This document shows positions 36,798 to 44,897 of a stretch of DNA of 64,000 nucleotides, in pieces. The number at the start of each line of letters is the position of its first letter. Within the stretch, counting starts at the first letter, position 1. The translations under genes were made by a program, and so were the position numbers. The DNA is from Lachnospiraceae bacterium (GTDB lineage: Bacteria > Bacillota_A > Clostridia > Lachnospirales > Lachnospiraceae), in contig JAFWYN010000029.1 of assembly GCA_017522685.1 (NCBI GenBank), positions 1 to 64,000 on the forward strand, read 5' to 3'. Under the pieces are notes generated by a model. The model saw only the letters and a list, made by a program, of their open reading frames with translations, did not search any database and was not told the DNA's origin.

Positions 36798-36816
36798 CCG
36801 TAAGGCTACTCTTTTT
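36788..36816. terminator. Bidirectional intrinsic terminator between convergent genes
   Basis: Perfect 12-base arms (36788-36799 and 36804-36815) around a GTAA loop, with a T-run on the plus side and an A-rich 5' side that gives a T-rich run on the minus strand. The 5' arm overlaps the stop of 36039-36797. It can end both the long plus-strand unit and the minus-strand gene at 36843-37997. Confidence 0.85.
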
Positions 36817-36842
36817 ATGTGATAAGAAATTGCACTTTTTTA

Positions 36843-37997
36843 TTAGTCATAATAGGTCAATGCATATACAAAACGATCTGCCAATTTTTTGCGACCATCC
36901 ACATTTAAGTTGATATGGTCTAAAAGATATTGGTCAGCATTGATTTCGTTAACGGTTCCGTATATATTGTCCACAAAGGAAACACCGTGAATTGTAGTAA
37001 AGCGTTCAATTGTCAGTGCATAGTCGGAAAGCTTATAGTTTTCGACATAGTTATATAAATCGCTACTAATATATTCGCCATCCGCATTGATAGCATATGC
37101 ATAGGTGGGAGACATTACAATGATTCGTATATGAGGGTAGGTTTCCTGTATCAAACGGATACTCGCTACTAAATTGCCTATAAAACAATATATATCCGTA
37201 GGATTGTCGTGATTAATCAGTGGTTTAGCAGCCAAATAGTCGTTAGCATCATACATAATACCAATGACATCCACGGTATCAAAGTCGATGGAAGTAAGTG
37301 TTTCGTAGGCCTCAATACCTTCCGCTGACAACTGGTCCCCATAGTCCTCGAACAGCATCTCATAGGAAGTATCCACATCATATTTTGAGCCATAACAAAA
37401 AGCTGTTGTTAACCAGTACAGATTGAATGCATCATCCGGGTGGATATAATTGTGGGAGGAAGCAAGGTAAGAACCTGTTACTGCACAATTATATACTGTA
37501 CTGTCTGAGAGTTCGGCAATCATTTGGGCCATGTCATCACTGGTTCCTTTGTTTTGTGCAAAGGTATCGTTACCAAACAGTACGACCTTTCGGATACCAT
37601 CATTGGGGGCAGGAGAATTTCCTTCGTAAATAAGGGGAAGGATATTGTCCAATCTTTCCACATCATATTCATTATCATCAATAGGCGCTAATTTGTCTAA
37701 ATCAACTTTGGTTCCCCAATTCTTGAAACGCCAGATAATAAATACAACGGCGAATATAAATACAACAAGAAGAACCAAATGCCAGTTGATTTTAAGAATA
37801 CGATCCAGAATACCTGTTTTGGTTCGGGAAGAAGTATTTGAAGATGAATTCAAATCCAGGGTTAGTGACTTTTCTTCCGCTATTTTGTCATAATCTATAT
37901 TGGTGTCGTCATCCAGCTTGTCTAAATCAATAATGGTGACTTCAGAAAGGTCCTTTTCTTTCGGGGTCACATTTTTGTTGTTTGTATCGTTATTCAT
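36843..37997 (-). CDS. Membrane-anchored SGNH-hydrolase-like protein with altered active site
   Basis: A 384-residue protein: an acidic cytoplasmic N-terminus (about 1-65), one membrane segment (71-91) and an outer domain. The outer domain has the SGNH block order: LFGNDTF (141-146) where GDS is expected, NCAVTGS (block II), MYDANDY (Asn252, block III) and DHINLNVDG (360-368) at block V. The nucleophile serine appears replaced by Asp144 and the block V histidine by Asn363, so it may bind rather than cleave esters. It is the only minus-strand gene and is divergent from the GH25 gene. AAAGAGGTG precedes its ATG. Confidence 0.72.
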   Translation of the reverse strand: MNNDTNNKNVTPKEKDLSEVTIIDLDKLDDDTNIDYDKIAEEKSLTLDLNSSSNTSSRTKTGILDRILKINWHLVLLVVFIFAVVFIIWRFKNWGTKVDLDKLAPIDDNEYDVERLDNILPLIYEGNSPAPNDGIRKVVLFGNDTFAQNKGTSDDMAQMIAELSDSTVYNCAVTGSYLASSHNYIHPDDAFNLYWLTTAFCYGSKYDVDTSYEMLFEDYGDQLSAEGIEAYETLTSIDFDTVDVIGIMYDANDYLAAKPLINHDNPTDIYCFIGNLVASIRLIQETYPHIRIIVMSPTYAYAINADGEYISSDLYNYVENYKLSDYALTIERFTTIHGVSFVDNIYGTVNEINADQYLLDHINLNVDGRKKLADRFVYALTYYD

Positions 37998-38044
37998 AGA
38001 ACACCTCTTTGTGTTTGCTTTCTTGGATTCTCACTTATTTTACT

Positions 38045-38050
38045 ATTATA
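38045..38050 (-). promoter_or_regulatory. Possible -10 element for the minus-strand gene
   Basis: A perfect TATAAT reads on the minus strand at 38050-38045, about 50 bases before the start codon at 37997. No convincing -35 lies at 16-18 bases. It is the best candidate in the divergent 180-base region. Confidence 0.35.
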
Positions 38051-38111
38051 TGCCTTGTTTGTCCACATTACTTATAAAAATTTAAGAATTGATGAAGAAA
38101 AACACTTTCTC

Positions 38112-38140
38112 TTGCACCATATGGTGCAAAATGGTATACT
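38112..38140 (+). promoter_or_regulatory. Promoter of the GH25 gene with overlapping 18-base palindromic operator
   Basis: TTGCAC (38112-38117), a 17-base spacer and TATACT (38135-38140) form the promoter. The -35 and most of the spacer lie inside a perfect 18-base palindrome at 38112-38129, TTGCACCATATGGTGCAA. A dimeric regulator bound there would block or alter polymerase binding. The arms look like NtrC-type sites (TGCACC, GGTGCA), but the spacing is 4 rather than 5 and no sigma-54 promoter is seen, so the regulator is unknown. Confidence 0.68.
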
Positions 38141-38177
38141 AGCAATAGTATTGTGATGAATGAGGAAGGAAAACACA

Positions 38178-41069
38178 ATGAAAATGTCTTTTGATTTTAG
38201 AGCTAAATCTCTTAAGAATAGAAACAGACAGGAATATATGAACCATGATTGGGAGATGATGGATGAGGACTCATGGGACGGATATGAGGAAGAGACCGAT
38301 GCGTATGAAGCAGAAGCGTATTATGAGTCAGATGATATAGAACAAGGATATTATGAAACGAATGATATAGAGGAAGAGTATTACGAGCCTGAACAGGAGT
38401 ATTCTGAAGAATATGAATCGGAAGAGACAGAAGGTGCTTATTATGCGGCGGAAGTATATGAGGAAGGCGAGGAATACTATGGTGAAGCAGAAGAGTACTA
38501 CGAAGAATATGACGGTACAGAATATGAAGGTGAGGCAGAAGAATACTACGAAGAATATGAAGGTGAATCAGAAGAAGGATACTATGCTGAAGAGGGCGAT
38601 TCGGAATATTACGAAGAACAAGGCGAAGAGTATTACGAAGAATATTATGAAGAGTACGACGGAGAAGATGCTCAGGCGTATTATGAGCAGGATGGTTATG
38701 TCCCGGAATATGAAGATGAAAGAAGAGAACGTAATGCTGTAGCGCCTGTGTCAAAGTGGATGGATTATATGATTGTGTTCGGCGCAGTGGCTATGCTTTT
38801 GATCGTAATTGTATTGGGAGCGAAGCTGTTTTTGAGTGGCAGGGACAACACGGATACAGAGAATTTGCGGCAGGTAGGTAATCAGTTGGCGAATATCGAT
38901 ATGATTGGTGAACAGGGTTTGCTTGCCATGTCAGATGCCCAGAAGGCACTGCTGGAGGCTTCCAAACAACCCCAGGTTACGGAACCGCCGCAGCCTACGG
39001 AAGAACCGGAATATGAAGAGGAAGAATATAATTATGATGTAACGGTAAAACTTAGCTTCACCTCTATTGAGAAAGACTTAAAGATTAAGTTTTTGAACAA
39101 GGATACGGGTAAGCTTGTTGGGAATGTACCGTTTGGCGTAGAACTAGTGAATCCAAATGGTGAAACGCTGTTCTGGTCGGACGATGATATGGATGGTATC
39201 ATCTACAAAAAGAATCTTCCGGCAGGCAAGTATACTGTAAAAATGCAGGAGCTGGCCGGTGAAAAGTACAAGACCTATGCCATATCCTTGGTAGAATCTA
39301 AGGTGGATGTAAAATCTAAGCTGGTATATGAAAAGGTGGATGTGGCTAACGAGATTAAGTCAGAGTCACAGGTAGATGTAAAGAAAGAAGATACAAAGAA
39401 TAATAATTCTATTGTTGAAGAATATATGCAGGATACGGTAGCTTGGGTGGAAAGTACCGTTTTGGAGGAATCTTTTGAAGAAATAACCAAAACAACCATT
39501 CAAGATCCGTTGACATTGGCTATGGCAGGTTCGTTTGTTCGTTTGTCGGCCGCAGATCCTTCTGTGGAACCTCCGGCAAATAATCCGGAGCCGGCACCGG
39601 TAGAAACAACCACGCCGGAACCGGTGGTAACACCGACACCGGAACCTACGGCCACACCGGAACCCGTAGTAACACCGACACCGGAACCTACGGCCACACC
39701 GGAACCCGTAGTAACACCGACACCGGAACCTACGGCCACACCGGAACCCGTGGTAACACCGACACCGGAACCTACGGCCACACCGGAACCTACAGGAACA
39801 CCGGAACCTACAGGAACACCGGAACCTACAGGAACGCCGGAACCTACAGGAACGCCGGAACCCAGTGAATCACCTGAACCCAGTGAATCACCGGAGCCCA
39901 GCGAGTCACCGGAACCCAGTGAAGCACCCAAGTTAGAGAAGGTTGCATTGGAGAAGAAGACCGCAGTGGTTTATGCAGAGGATGAACCTTTAAAGCTTTC
40001 AGTAACTCTGACTCCAAATGATTTGGAGGATGTGATCTTGACTGCGACATCTTCGGATACTACCGTAGCAACAGCTAAAATTGAAAATGGGAAATTGTTA
40101 ATAGAAGGCAAAAAAGAAGGTAAGAATATTACCATTACGGTTAGTGCTAAGATTGGTGATGCAGAACCGGTTAAGGATACCTGTACCATTGAAGTGAAAA
40201 TCAATCCGAAGAAAGACAGAAATACTGTCTTAAAGGATAATGCAGGGCGTGAAGTATTTGTATTCGAAAACAATGCATACAGAAATGCTTACTATGCGGA
40301 CTTCTATACCTTTGATAAATTCTACATCAAGAATGATGTGAAATATACCGGATGGCAGACGATTGACAATAAAGTAATGTACTTTGATGCTGCCGGCAAG
40401 TTTGTGACAGGACAGCAGGTTATTCAGGGCGTGAAGTATCAGTTTGCCAGTGACGGTTCCTTGGTAACCGGTACCGGAACTTTAGGTATTGATGTATCCA
40501 AGTGGAATGGCAATATTGATTGGAATGCGGTTAAGAATTCCGGAGTATCTTATGTGATTATCCGTTGCGGATATCGTGGTTCATCAGCAGGTGCTCTTAT
40601 AGTGGATTCTAAGTTTAAGGAAAACATTAAGGGTGCAACGGCTGCAGGACTGAAAGTCGGAGTTTATTTCTTTACTCAGGCAATAGATAAGAACGAGGCC
40701 TTGGAAGAAGCGTCCATGGTATTGGAGTTGATTAAGGATTATAAGATTTCTTATCCGGTATTTTTGGATGTTGAGCCCAGTGGCGGCAGAGCCGACTCCC
40801 TGAATGTAGCTACCAGAACAGAAATTTGTAAAACTTTCTGTGAAACCATTAAGCAGTATGGTTATACGCCGGGAATCTATGCCAATAAGACCTGGCTGGA
40901 AACCAAGCTGGATATGAATGTATTAAATGCTTATAAGGTATGGTTGGCCCAGTATGCTTCTGAGCCTACCTATCAGGGAAGATATGATATGTGGCAGTAT
41001 AAGGATACAGGCAAGATTGGCGGTGTATCCGGTAATGTTGACTTGAACCAAAGTTATTTGGGCTACTAA
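38178..41069 (+). CDS. Membrane-anchored GH25 muramidase-like protein with acidic cytoplasmic tail
   Basis: About 963 residues. Order: cytoplasmic region of about 190 residues very rich in Tyr/Glu; one membrane segment (about 197-221); an outer beta domain like a small SpaA/Cna fold (about 285-385); a Pro-Glu-Thr repeat linker (about 475-585); an Ig-like domain (about 590-670); cell-wall-binding-like repeats (about 705-765); and a C-terminal GH25 domain with Asp772 in GIDVSKWNG and the DVEP motif (Asp864, Glu866). GH25 enzymes cut the MurNAc-GlcNAc bond of peptidoglycan. I chose ATG 38178, 7 bases after AGGAAGGA; an upstream in-frame ATG at 38160 precedes that site. It could remodel wall where the glycan is attached. 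Confidence 0.88.
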   Translation: MKMSFDFRAKSLKNRNRQEYMNHDWEMMDEDSWDGYEEETDAYEAEAYYESDDIEQGYYETNDIEEEYYEPEQEYSEEYESEETEGAYYAAEVYEEGEEYYGEAEEYYEEYDGTEYEGEAEEYYEEYEGESEEGYYAEEGDSEYYEEQGEEYYEEYYEEYDGEDAQAYYEQDGYVPEYEDERRERNAVAPVSKWMDYMIVFGAVAMLLIVIVLGAKLFLSGRDNTDTENLRQVGNQLANIDMIGEQGLLAMSDAQKALLEASKQPQVTEPPQPTEEPEYEEEEYNYDVTVKLSFTSIEKDLKIKFLNKDTGKLVGNVPFGVELVNPNGETLFWSDDDMDGIIYKKNLPAGKYTVKMQELAGEKYKTYAISLVESKVDVKSKLVYEKVDVANEIKSESQVDVKKEDTKNNNSIVEEYMQDTVAWVESTVLEESFEEITKTTIQDPLTLAMAGSFVRLSAADPSVEPPANNPEPAPVETTTPEPVVTPTPEPTATPEPVVTPTPEPTATPEPVVTPTPEPTATPEPVVTPTPEPTATPEPTGTPEPTGTPEPTGTPEPTGTPEPSESPEPSESPEPSESPEPSEAPKLEKVALEKKTAVVYAEDEPLKLSVTLTPNDLEDVILTATSSDTTVATAKIENGKLLIEGKKEGKNITITVSAKIGDAEPVKDTCTIEVKINPKKDRNTVLKDNAGREVFVFENNAYRNAYYADFYTFDKFYIKNDVKYTGWQTIDNKVMYFDAAGKFVTGQQVIQGVKYQFASDGSLVTGTGTLGIDVSKWNGNIDWNAVKNSGVSYVIIRCGYRGSSAGALIVDSKFKENIKGATAAGLKVGVYFFTQAIDKNEALEEASMVLELIKDYKISYPVFLDVEPSGGRADSLNVATRTEICKTFCETIKQYGYTPGIYANKTWLETKLDMNVLNAYKVWLAQYASEPTYQGRYDMWQYKDTGKIGGVSGNVDLNQSYLGY
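39615..39926 (+). repeat. In-gene tandem repeats coding a Pro-Glu-Pro linker
   Basis: Three nested tandem arrays within the GH25 gene. Four 42-base units (39615-39782) code PEPVVTPTPEPTAT; four 18-base units (39783-39854) code PEPTGT; four 18-base units (39855-39926) code PEPSES or a variant. All begin with a CCGGAA-like hexamer, so the arrays share an origin. The 42-base copies are nearly identical, which predicts length variation by slippage or recombination in multiples of three. Confidence 0.93.
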
Positions 41070-41079
41070 TCAATAGGGC

Positions 41080-41108
41080 TAGCCATATTTGATAAATAAT
41101 GATATACT
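41080..41108 (+). promoter_or_regulatory. Extended -10 promoter before rmlB
   Basis: TATACT (41103-41108) preceded by TGA gives an extended -10; TAGCCA (41080-41085) is a moderate -35 at 17 bases. An 8-base palindrome, GGCTAGCC (41077-41084), overlaps the -35. The leader to ATG 41143 is about 28 bases. The upstream GH25 gene ends at 41069 without a clear terminator. Confidence 0.5.
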
Positions 41109-41142
41109 GTTCGCGAGTAAGAAAATGAAAGAGGAGCTTAAA

Positions 41143-42225
41143 ATGAGAACATATTTAGTAACAGGCGGTGCCGGATTTATCGGTTCCAACTATATTCATT
41201 ACATGTTTAAGAAATATGATAATGACATCCGCATTATCAACGTGGATGTACTGACCTATGCAGGTAATCTGGAAAACTTAAAGGATGTGGAAGATAGAGA
41301 GAACTACACCTTTGTAAGAGCAGATATTTGTGATAAAGAAGCCATTGCAAAGATTTTTGCAGAAAACGATATTGACCGTGTGGTACATTTTGCAGCAGAA
41401 AGCCATGTGGACAGAAGTATCCGTAATCCGGAAGTATTCGTACAGACCAATGTACTGGGTACAGCGGTTATGTTAAACTGTGCCAAGGCAGTATGGGAGC
41501 TTCCCGACGGCAGCTTCAAGGAAGGAAAGAAGTTCCTTCATGTATCTACCGATGAGGTATATGGTTCACTTCCGGATGATGAAAATGCATTCTTCTATGA
41601 GACCACAGCTTATGATCCTCACAGCCCTTATTCTGCAAGTAAGGCCAGCTCGGACATGCTGGTAAAGGCATACATGGATACCTACAAGTTCCCGGCCAAC
41701 ATTACCAACTGTTCCAACAACTACGGCCCTTATCAGTTCCCGGAGAAGCTGATCCCCCTGATTATCAACAATGCACTTCAAGGCAAGAAGCTTCCTGTAT
41801 ACGGTGACGGTAAGAACGTACGTGACTGGTTGTTTGTAGAAGATCACGCCAAGGCCATCGATATGGTACAGGAGCAGGGAAGACTGTTCGAGACTTATAA
41901 TATCGGTGGTCATAACGAGAAGCAGAATATTGAAATCATCCATATCATCATTGAAACCTTACAGGAAATGCTTCCGGAAGGTGACCCGAGAAAGGCCCTG
42001 GTAAGCAAGGACTTAATCACCTATGTGGAGGACAGAAAGGGGCATGACCGTCGTTATGCCATCGCACCTGACAAGATTAAGGCAGAAATCGGCTGGTATC
42101 CGGAGACCATGTTTAAGGAGGGTATCAAGAAGACCATTGGCTGGTTCTTTGAAAACGAAGAGTGGATGAAGAATGTGACCAGCGGAGACTATCAGAAATA
42201 TTATACTGATATGTACGAAAAATAA
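41143..42225 (+). CDS. rmlB: dTDP-glucose 4,6-dehydratase
   Basis: A 360-residue SDR enzyme making dTDP-4-keto-6-deoxyglucose from dTDP-glucose. NAD loop GGAGFIGS (residues 8-15), catalytic Asp137-Glu138 in STDEVYG, Tyr163 and Lys167 in YSASK. GDGKNVRDWLFVEDHA is a family hallmark. The start is ATG 41143, 6 bases after GAGGAG; an in-frame TTG at 41089 would add an unlikely tail. Product feeds rmlC (43289) and the WecE-like enzyme (32128). C-ending codons are commoner here than in neighbouring glycosyltransferase genes. Confidence 0.95.
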   Translation: MRTYLVTGGAGFIGSNYIHYMFKKYDNDIRIINVDVLTYAGNLENLKDVEDRENYTFVRADICDKEAIAKIFAENDIDRVVHFAAESHVDRSIRNPEVFVQTNVLGTAVMLNCAKAVWELPDGSFKEGKKFLHVSTDEVYGSLPDDENAFFYETTAYDPHSPYSASKASSDMLVKAYMDTYKFPANITNCSNNYGPYQFPEKLIPLIINNALQGKKLPVYGDGKNVRDWLFVEDHAKAIDMVQEQGRLFETYNIGGHNEKQNIEIIHIIIETLQEMLPEGDPRKALVSKDLITYVEDRKGHDRRYAIAPDKIKAEIGWYPETMFKEGIKKTIGWFFENEEWMKNVTSGDYQKYYTDMYEK

Positions 42226-42247
42226 AAGAAAAAATAGGAAAAATCGA

Positions 42248-42290
42248 GGGATTGCTGTGAAATATCAGGAATCCCTTCGGTGCGTTTTTT
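42248..42290 (+). terminator. Possible weak terminator or attenuator after rmlB
   Basis: Arms 42248-42257 and 42266-42275 pair over nine of ten bases around an 8-base loop. A six-T run (42285-42290) follows only after a 9-base gap, so function as a terminator is uncertain. If active it would lower rmlA relative to rmlB. Confidence 0.3.
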
Positions 42291-42330
42291 GAATGATAGA
42301 AAATGTGCGAGTACGGTGGTGGAAATTAAA

Positions 42331-42377
42331 AAGAATTGCGAAGCAATTCTTGTAATTGTCGCCGCCGGGCGACAATT
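42331..42377. repeat. Two tandem perfect hairpins in the rmlB-rmlA gap
   Basis: Hairpin 1 has 9-base arms (42331-42339, 42343-42351) with a GAA loop. Hairpin 2 has 10-base arms (42354-42363, 42368-42377) with a GCCG loop. They are two bases apart and end 6 bases before the rmlA ribosome site (42384-42390). No T-run follows, so they are not terminators. They may be an extragenic palindrome or an RNA stability/translation element. Confidence 0.75.
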
Positions 42378-42396
42378 TAAGATGGAGGAAATTACC

Positions 42397-43266
42397 ATGA
42401 AAGGTATCATATTAGCCGGCGGTTCCGGCACCCGTTTATATCCCTTAACAAAGGCTATCAGTAAGCAGATTATGCCCATTTACGATAAGCCTATGATTTA
42501 CTATCCCCTGTCTACCTTGATGTTGGCAGGTATCCGCGAGGTGTTGATTATTTCCACCCCCAGAGACTTACCTGTATTTGAAGAGCTTTTGGGAGACGGC
42601 AGCCAGCTGGGTATGCGTATCGAGTATGCAGTGCAGGAATATCCCAGAGGTCTGGCAGATGCCTTTATCATCGGTGCGGATTTCATCGGACAGGACAATG
42701 TGGCATTGGTATTAGGAGACAATATCTTCTACGGACAGAGCTTCTCCAAGCTGCTTCGTGAAGTGGCAAGCAGAGAAAGCGGGGCAACCATCTTCGGTTA
42801 CTATGTAAGAGACCCCAGAGAGTATGGCGTGGTAGAGTTTGATGAAAATGGTAAGGCCCTTTCCATCGAGGAGAAGCCGGAGCATCCCAAGAGCAATTAT
42901 GCAGTACCGGGCTTGTACTTCTATGACAATGACGTAGTGGAAATCGCAAAGAATGTAAAGCCTTCCGCAAGAGGAGAAATCGAAATCACCAGCATCAACA
43001 ATGAGTACCTGCGTCGAGGAACCTTGCGTGTGGAAACCATGGGAAGGGGCTTCGCATGGCTGGATACGGGAAATCATGATTCGTTATTGGATGCAGCCAA
43101 CTTCGTGGCCGCCTTCCAAAAGCGACAGGGTCTCTATGTATCCTGCATCGAAGAAATCGCCTATAAGAGAGGCTTTATCGACAGAGAGCAGCTGCTGAAG
43201 CTGGCTGAGCCGCTGATGAAGACCCAGTACGGACAGTACCTGGTGGAAGTGGCAAACGGTTTATAA
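42397..43266 (+). CDS. rmlA: Glucose-1-phosphate thymidylyltransferase
   Basis: A 289-residue enzyme making dTDP-glucose from dTTP and glucose-1-phosphate. [17 protein letters not shown] is the nucleotide loop; [31 protein letters not shown] and LGDNIFYG are family blocks. Length is typical. The ATG at 42397 is 6 bases after GGAGGAA; the frame is open upstream to a GTG at 42280, but that extension runs through two hairpins and is not coding. Its substrate can come from the phosphoglucomutase at 54756. Confidence 0.95.
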   Translation: MKGIILAGGSGTRLYPLTKAISKQIMPIYDKPMIYYPLSTLMLAGIREVLIISTPRDLPVFEELLGDGSQLGMRIEYAVQEYPRGLADAFIIGADFIGQDNVALVLGDNIFYGQSFSKLLREVASRESGATIFGYYVRDPREYGVVEFDENGKALSIEEKPEHPKSNYAVPGLYFYDNDVVEIAKNVKPSARGEIEITSINNEYLRRGTLRVETMGRGFAWLDTGNHDSLLDAANFVAAFQKRQGLYVSCIEEIAYKRGFIDREQLLKLAEPLMKTQYGQYLVEVANGL

Positions 43267-43288
43267 AATCAAAAAGGAAAAGAGAAAT

Positions 43289-43852
43289 ATGGGAAAGATA
43301 ACAGTAGAAACTTGTGAAATAGAAGGCTTAAAGATCATCACCCCTACCGTATTCGGGGATGAAAGAGGATACTTTGTGGAAACCTATAATTACAATGATT
43401 ACAAGGCGGCAGGTATCGATGTGGAATTCGTACAGGATAACCAGTCTGCATCCAAGAAGGGCGTGCTTCGTGGTTTACACTTCCAGATTAACTACCCTCA
43501 GGACAAGCTGGTAAGGGTCATCAAAGGTGAGGTATTCGACGTGGCAGTGGACTTACGTAAGGGTTCCCCTACCTTCGGTCAGTGGAAGGGTGTGGTATTA
43601 AGCGCTGAGAATATGAAGCAGTTTTTTGTACCCAAGGGATTTGCACACGGCTATCTGGTGCTTTCTGATTATGCGGAATTTTGCTATAAAGTAACAGATT
43701 TCTATCATCCCGGCGATGAGGGTGGTATTATGTACAATGATCCGGGTATCGGTGTGGAATGGCCGTTCCCTGAAGGTGTGGAACTGACCTTGTCAGAGAA
43801 GGATACCAAGCATGGCGGTATCGCAGAGTATATAGAAAAGTTTGGAAAATAA
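43289..43852 (+). CDS. rmlC: dTDP-4-dehydrorhamnose 3,5-epimerase
   Basis: A 187-residue cupin enzyme that epimerises C3 and C5 of dTDP-4-keto-6-deoxyglucose. VQDNQSASKKGVLRGLHFQ holds the catalytic histidine (about His64); KVTDFYHPGDEGGIMYNDPG is the C-terminal hallmark. It follows rmlA by 22 bases. RmlD, the reductase needed to finish dTDP-L-rhamnose, is not in the window. The next gene, a Wzm permease, begins two bases after this stop, tying rhamnose supply to export. Confidence 0.94.
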   Translation: MGKITVETCEIEGLKIITPTVFGDERGYFVETYNYNDYKAAGIDVEFVQDNQSASKKGVLRGLHFQINYPQDKLVRVIKGEVFDVAVDLRKGSPTFGQWKGVVLSAENMKQFFVPKGFAHGYLVLSDYAEFCYKVTDFYHPGDEGGIMYNDPGIGVEWPFPEGVELTLSEKDTKHGGIAEYIEKFGK

Positions 43853-43854
43853 GC

Positions 43855-44859
43855 ATGAAAGAGAAAAAATCCTTTAGAAAATGGAATAGTCTCATATTTT
43901 TAGTGCTTGCTGTGGCAATGGCAGGTGTTATTGTGCTACATAAAAATCCTCTGGCAGATCCACAGGAGGAGTTATTAAAGAAGCTTCTTTCCTGCGGTGT
44001 TATCGGGGCAATTTGTATTATTTTCCTTACCTGTTATGAGAAGATTGTAGCGTTGCCAACAGAGCTTTGGCAAAACAGACATTTAATTTGGAAGCTGGCA
44101 AAGAATGATTTCAGAAAGCGCTATTCCGGTTCCTATCTGGGAGGAATCTGGGCCATGGCACAACCGGTAGTTACGGTGGTTATGTACTATATGGTGTTTG
44201 ATATCATATTTAAAAGTCCGGGACCATTGTTGAATAATGGTACCAGAGCCCCTTATGTATTGTCCCTGACGGCAGGATTGGTTCCCTGGTTTTTCTTTAG
44301 CGAAGCCTTGAATCATGGCACCATGGCATTGTTAGAGTACAATTATCTGGTAAAGAAAGTGGTGTTTAAAATCAGTGTATTACCCATCATTAAGGTAATT
44401 GCGGCGAGCTTTATCCACGTATTCTTTGTAGGTGTATTATTGGTAGTGGGATGTTTTTATGGTTATTATCCCACGATTTATACCATTCAGCTGCTTTATT
44501 ACAGTGCCTGTCTTTTTATGTTCATTCTGGCGATTTGCTATACCACCTGTGCAGTAGTGGTCTTTTTCAGAGACCTGTCACAGATTATCAATATTGTGTT
44601 GCAGATCGGTATGTGGGCCACCCCCATCCTATGGAACCTGGGTGATATGCAGGCAAGCTATGGTGATGCGGTACTTTTGTTTAAGCTGAACCCCATCGTT
44701 TATATCGTGGATGGTTATCGCAGTGCCATAATGGAGAAGCAATGGTTTTTTGAAGACTTCTTTTCCACCATGTATTTTTGGATTATTACAGCCCTGTTAT
44801 TTGGTATCGGTGCGTTGGTATTTAAGAGATTAAAAGTACATTTTGCAGATGTGCTGTAA
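43855..44859 (+). CDS. ABC polysaccharide exporter, membrane subunit (Wzm-like) with N-terminal extension
   Basis: A 334-residue permease. Two extra N-terminal membrane segments (about 12-30 and 42-62) precede the standard ABC-2 domain, which starts with an amphipathic LAKNDFRKRYSGSYLGGIW and has LVPWFFFSEALNHG and LNPIVYIVDGYRSA. It pairs with the Wzt at 44898, which has a cargo domain. It starts two bases after rmlC without a clear ribosome site, so translation is probably coupled. It is related to the 3291 permease. Confidence 0.9.
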   Translation: MKEKKSFRKWNSLIFLVLAVAMAGVIVLHKNPLADPQEELLKKLLSCGVIGAICIIFLTCYEKIVALPTELWQNRHLIWKLAKNDFRKRYSGSYLGGIWAMAQPVVTVVMYYMVFDIIFKSPGPLLNNGTRAPYVLSLTAGLVPWFFFSEALNHGTMALLEYNYLVKKVVFKISVLPIIKVIAASFIHVFFVGVLLVVGCFYGYYPTIYTIQLLYYSACLFMFILAICYTTCAVVVFFRDLSQIINIVLQIGMWATPILWNLGDMQASYGDAVLLFKLNPIVYIVDGYRSAIMEKQWFFEDFFSTMYFWIITALLFGIGALVFKRLKVHFADVL

Positions 44860-44897
44860 GATAAGGATAAGTCGAATCCTAAAAGAAAGGACACATT

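Noticed and set aside
38112..38129. NtrC/sigma-54 control site
   Set aside because: The half-sites resemble NtrC boxes, but the spacing is 4 instead of 5 and no -24/-12 promoter is seen; kept only as an unassigned operator.
39615..39926. CRISPR-like tandem pattern
   Set aside because: Units are contiguous, in frame and code a Pro-rich linker; there are no unique spacers.
39500..39931. Long minus-strand open frame rich in Gly-Ser repeats
   Set aside because: It is the antisense reading of the Pro-Glu-Thr repeats in the GH25 gene; it has no ribosome site and its repeats follow from the sense strand.
42280..42396. N-terminal extension of RmlA
   Set aside because: The frame is open by chance through two hairpins; RmlA normally begins at MKGIILAGG, which has its own ribosome site.
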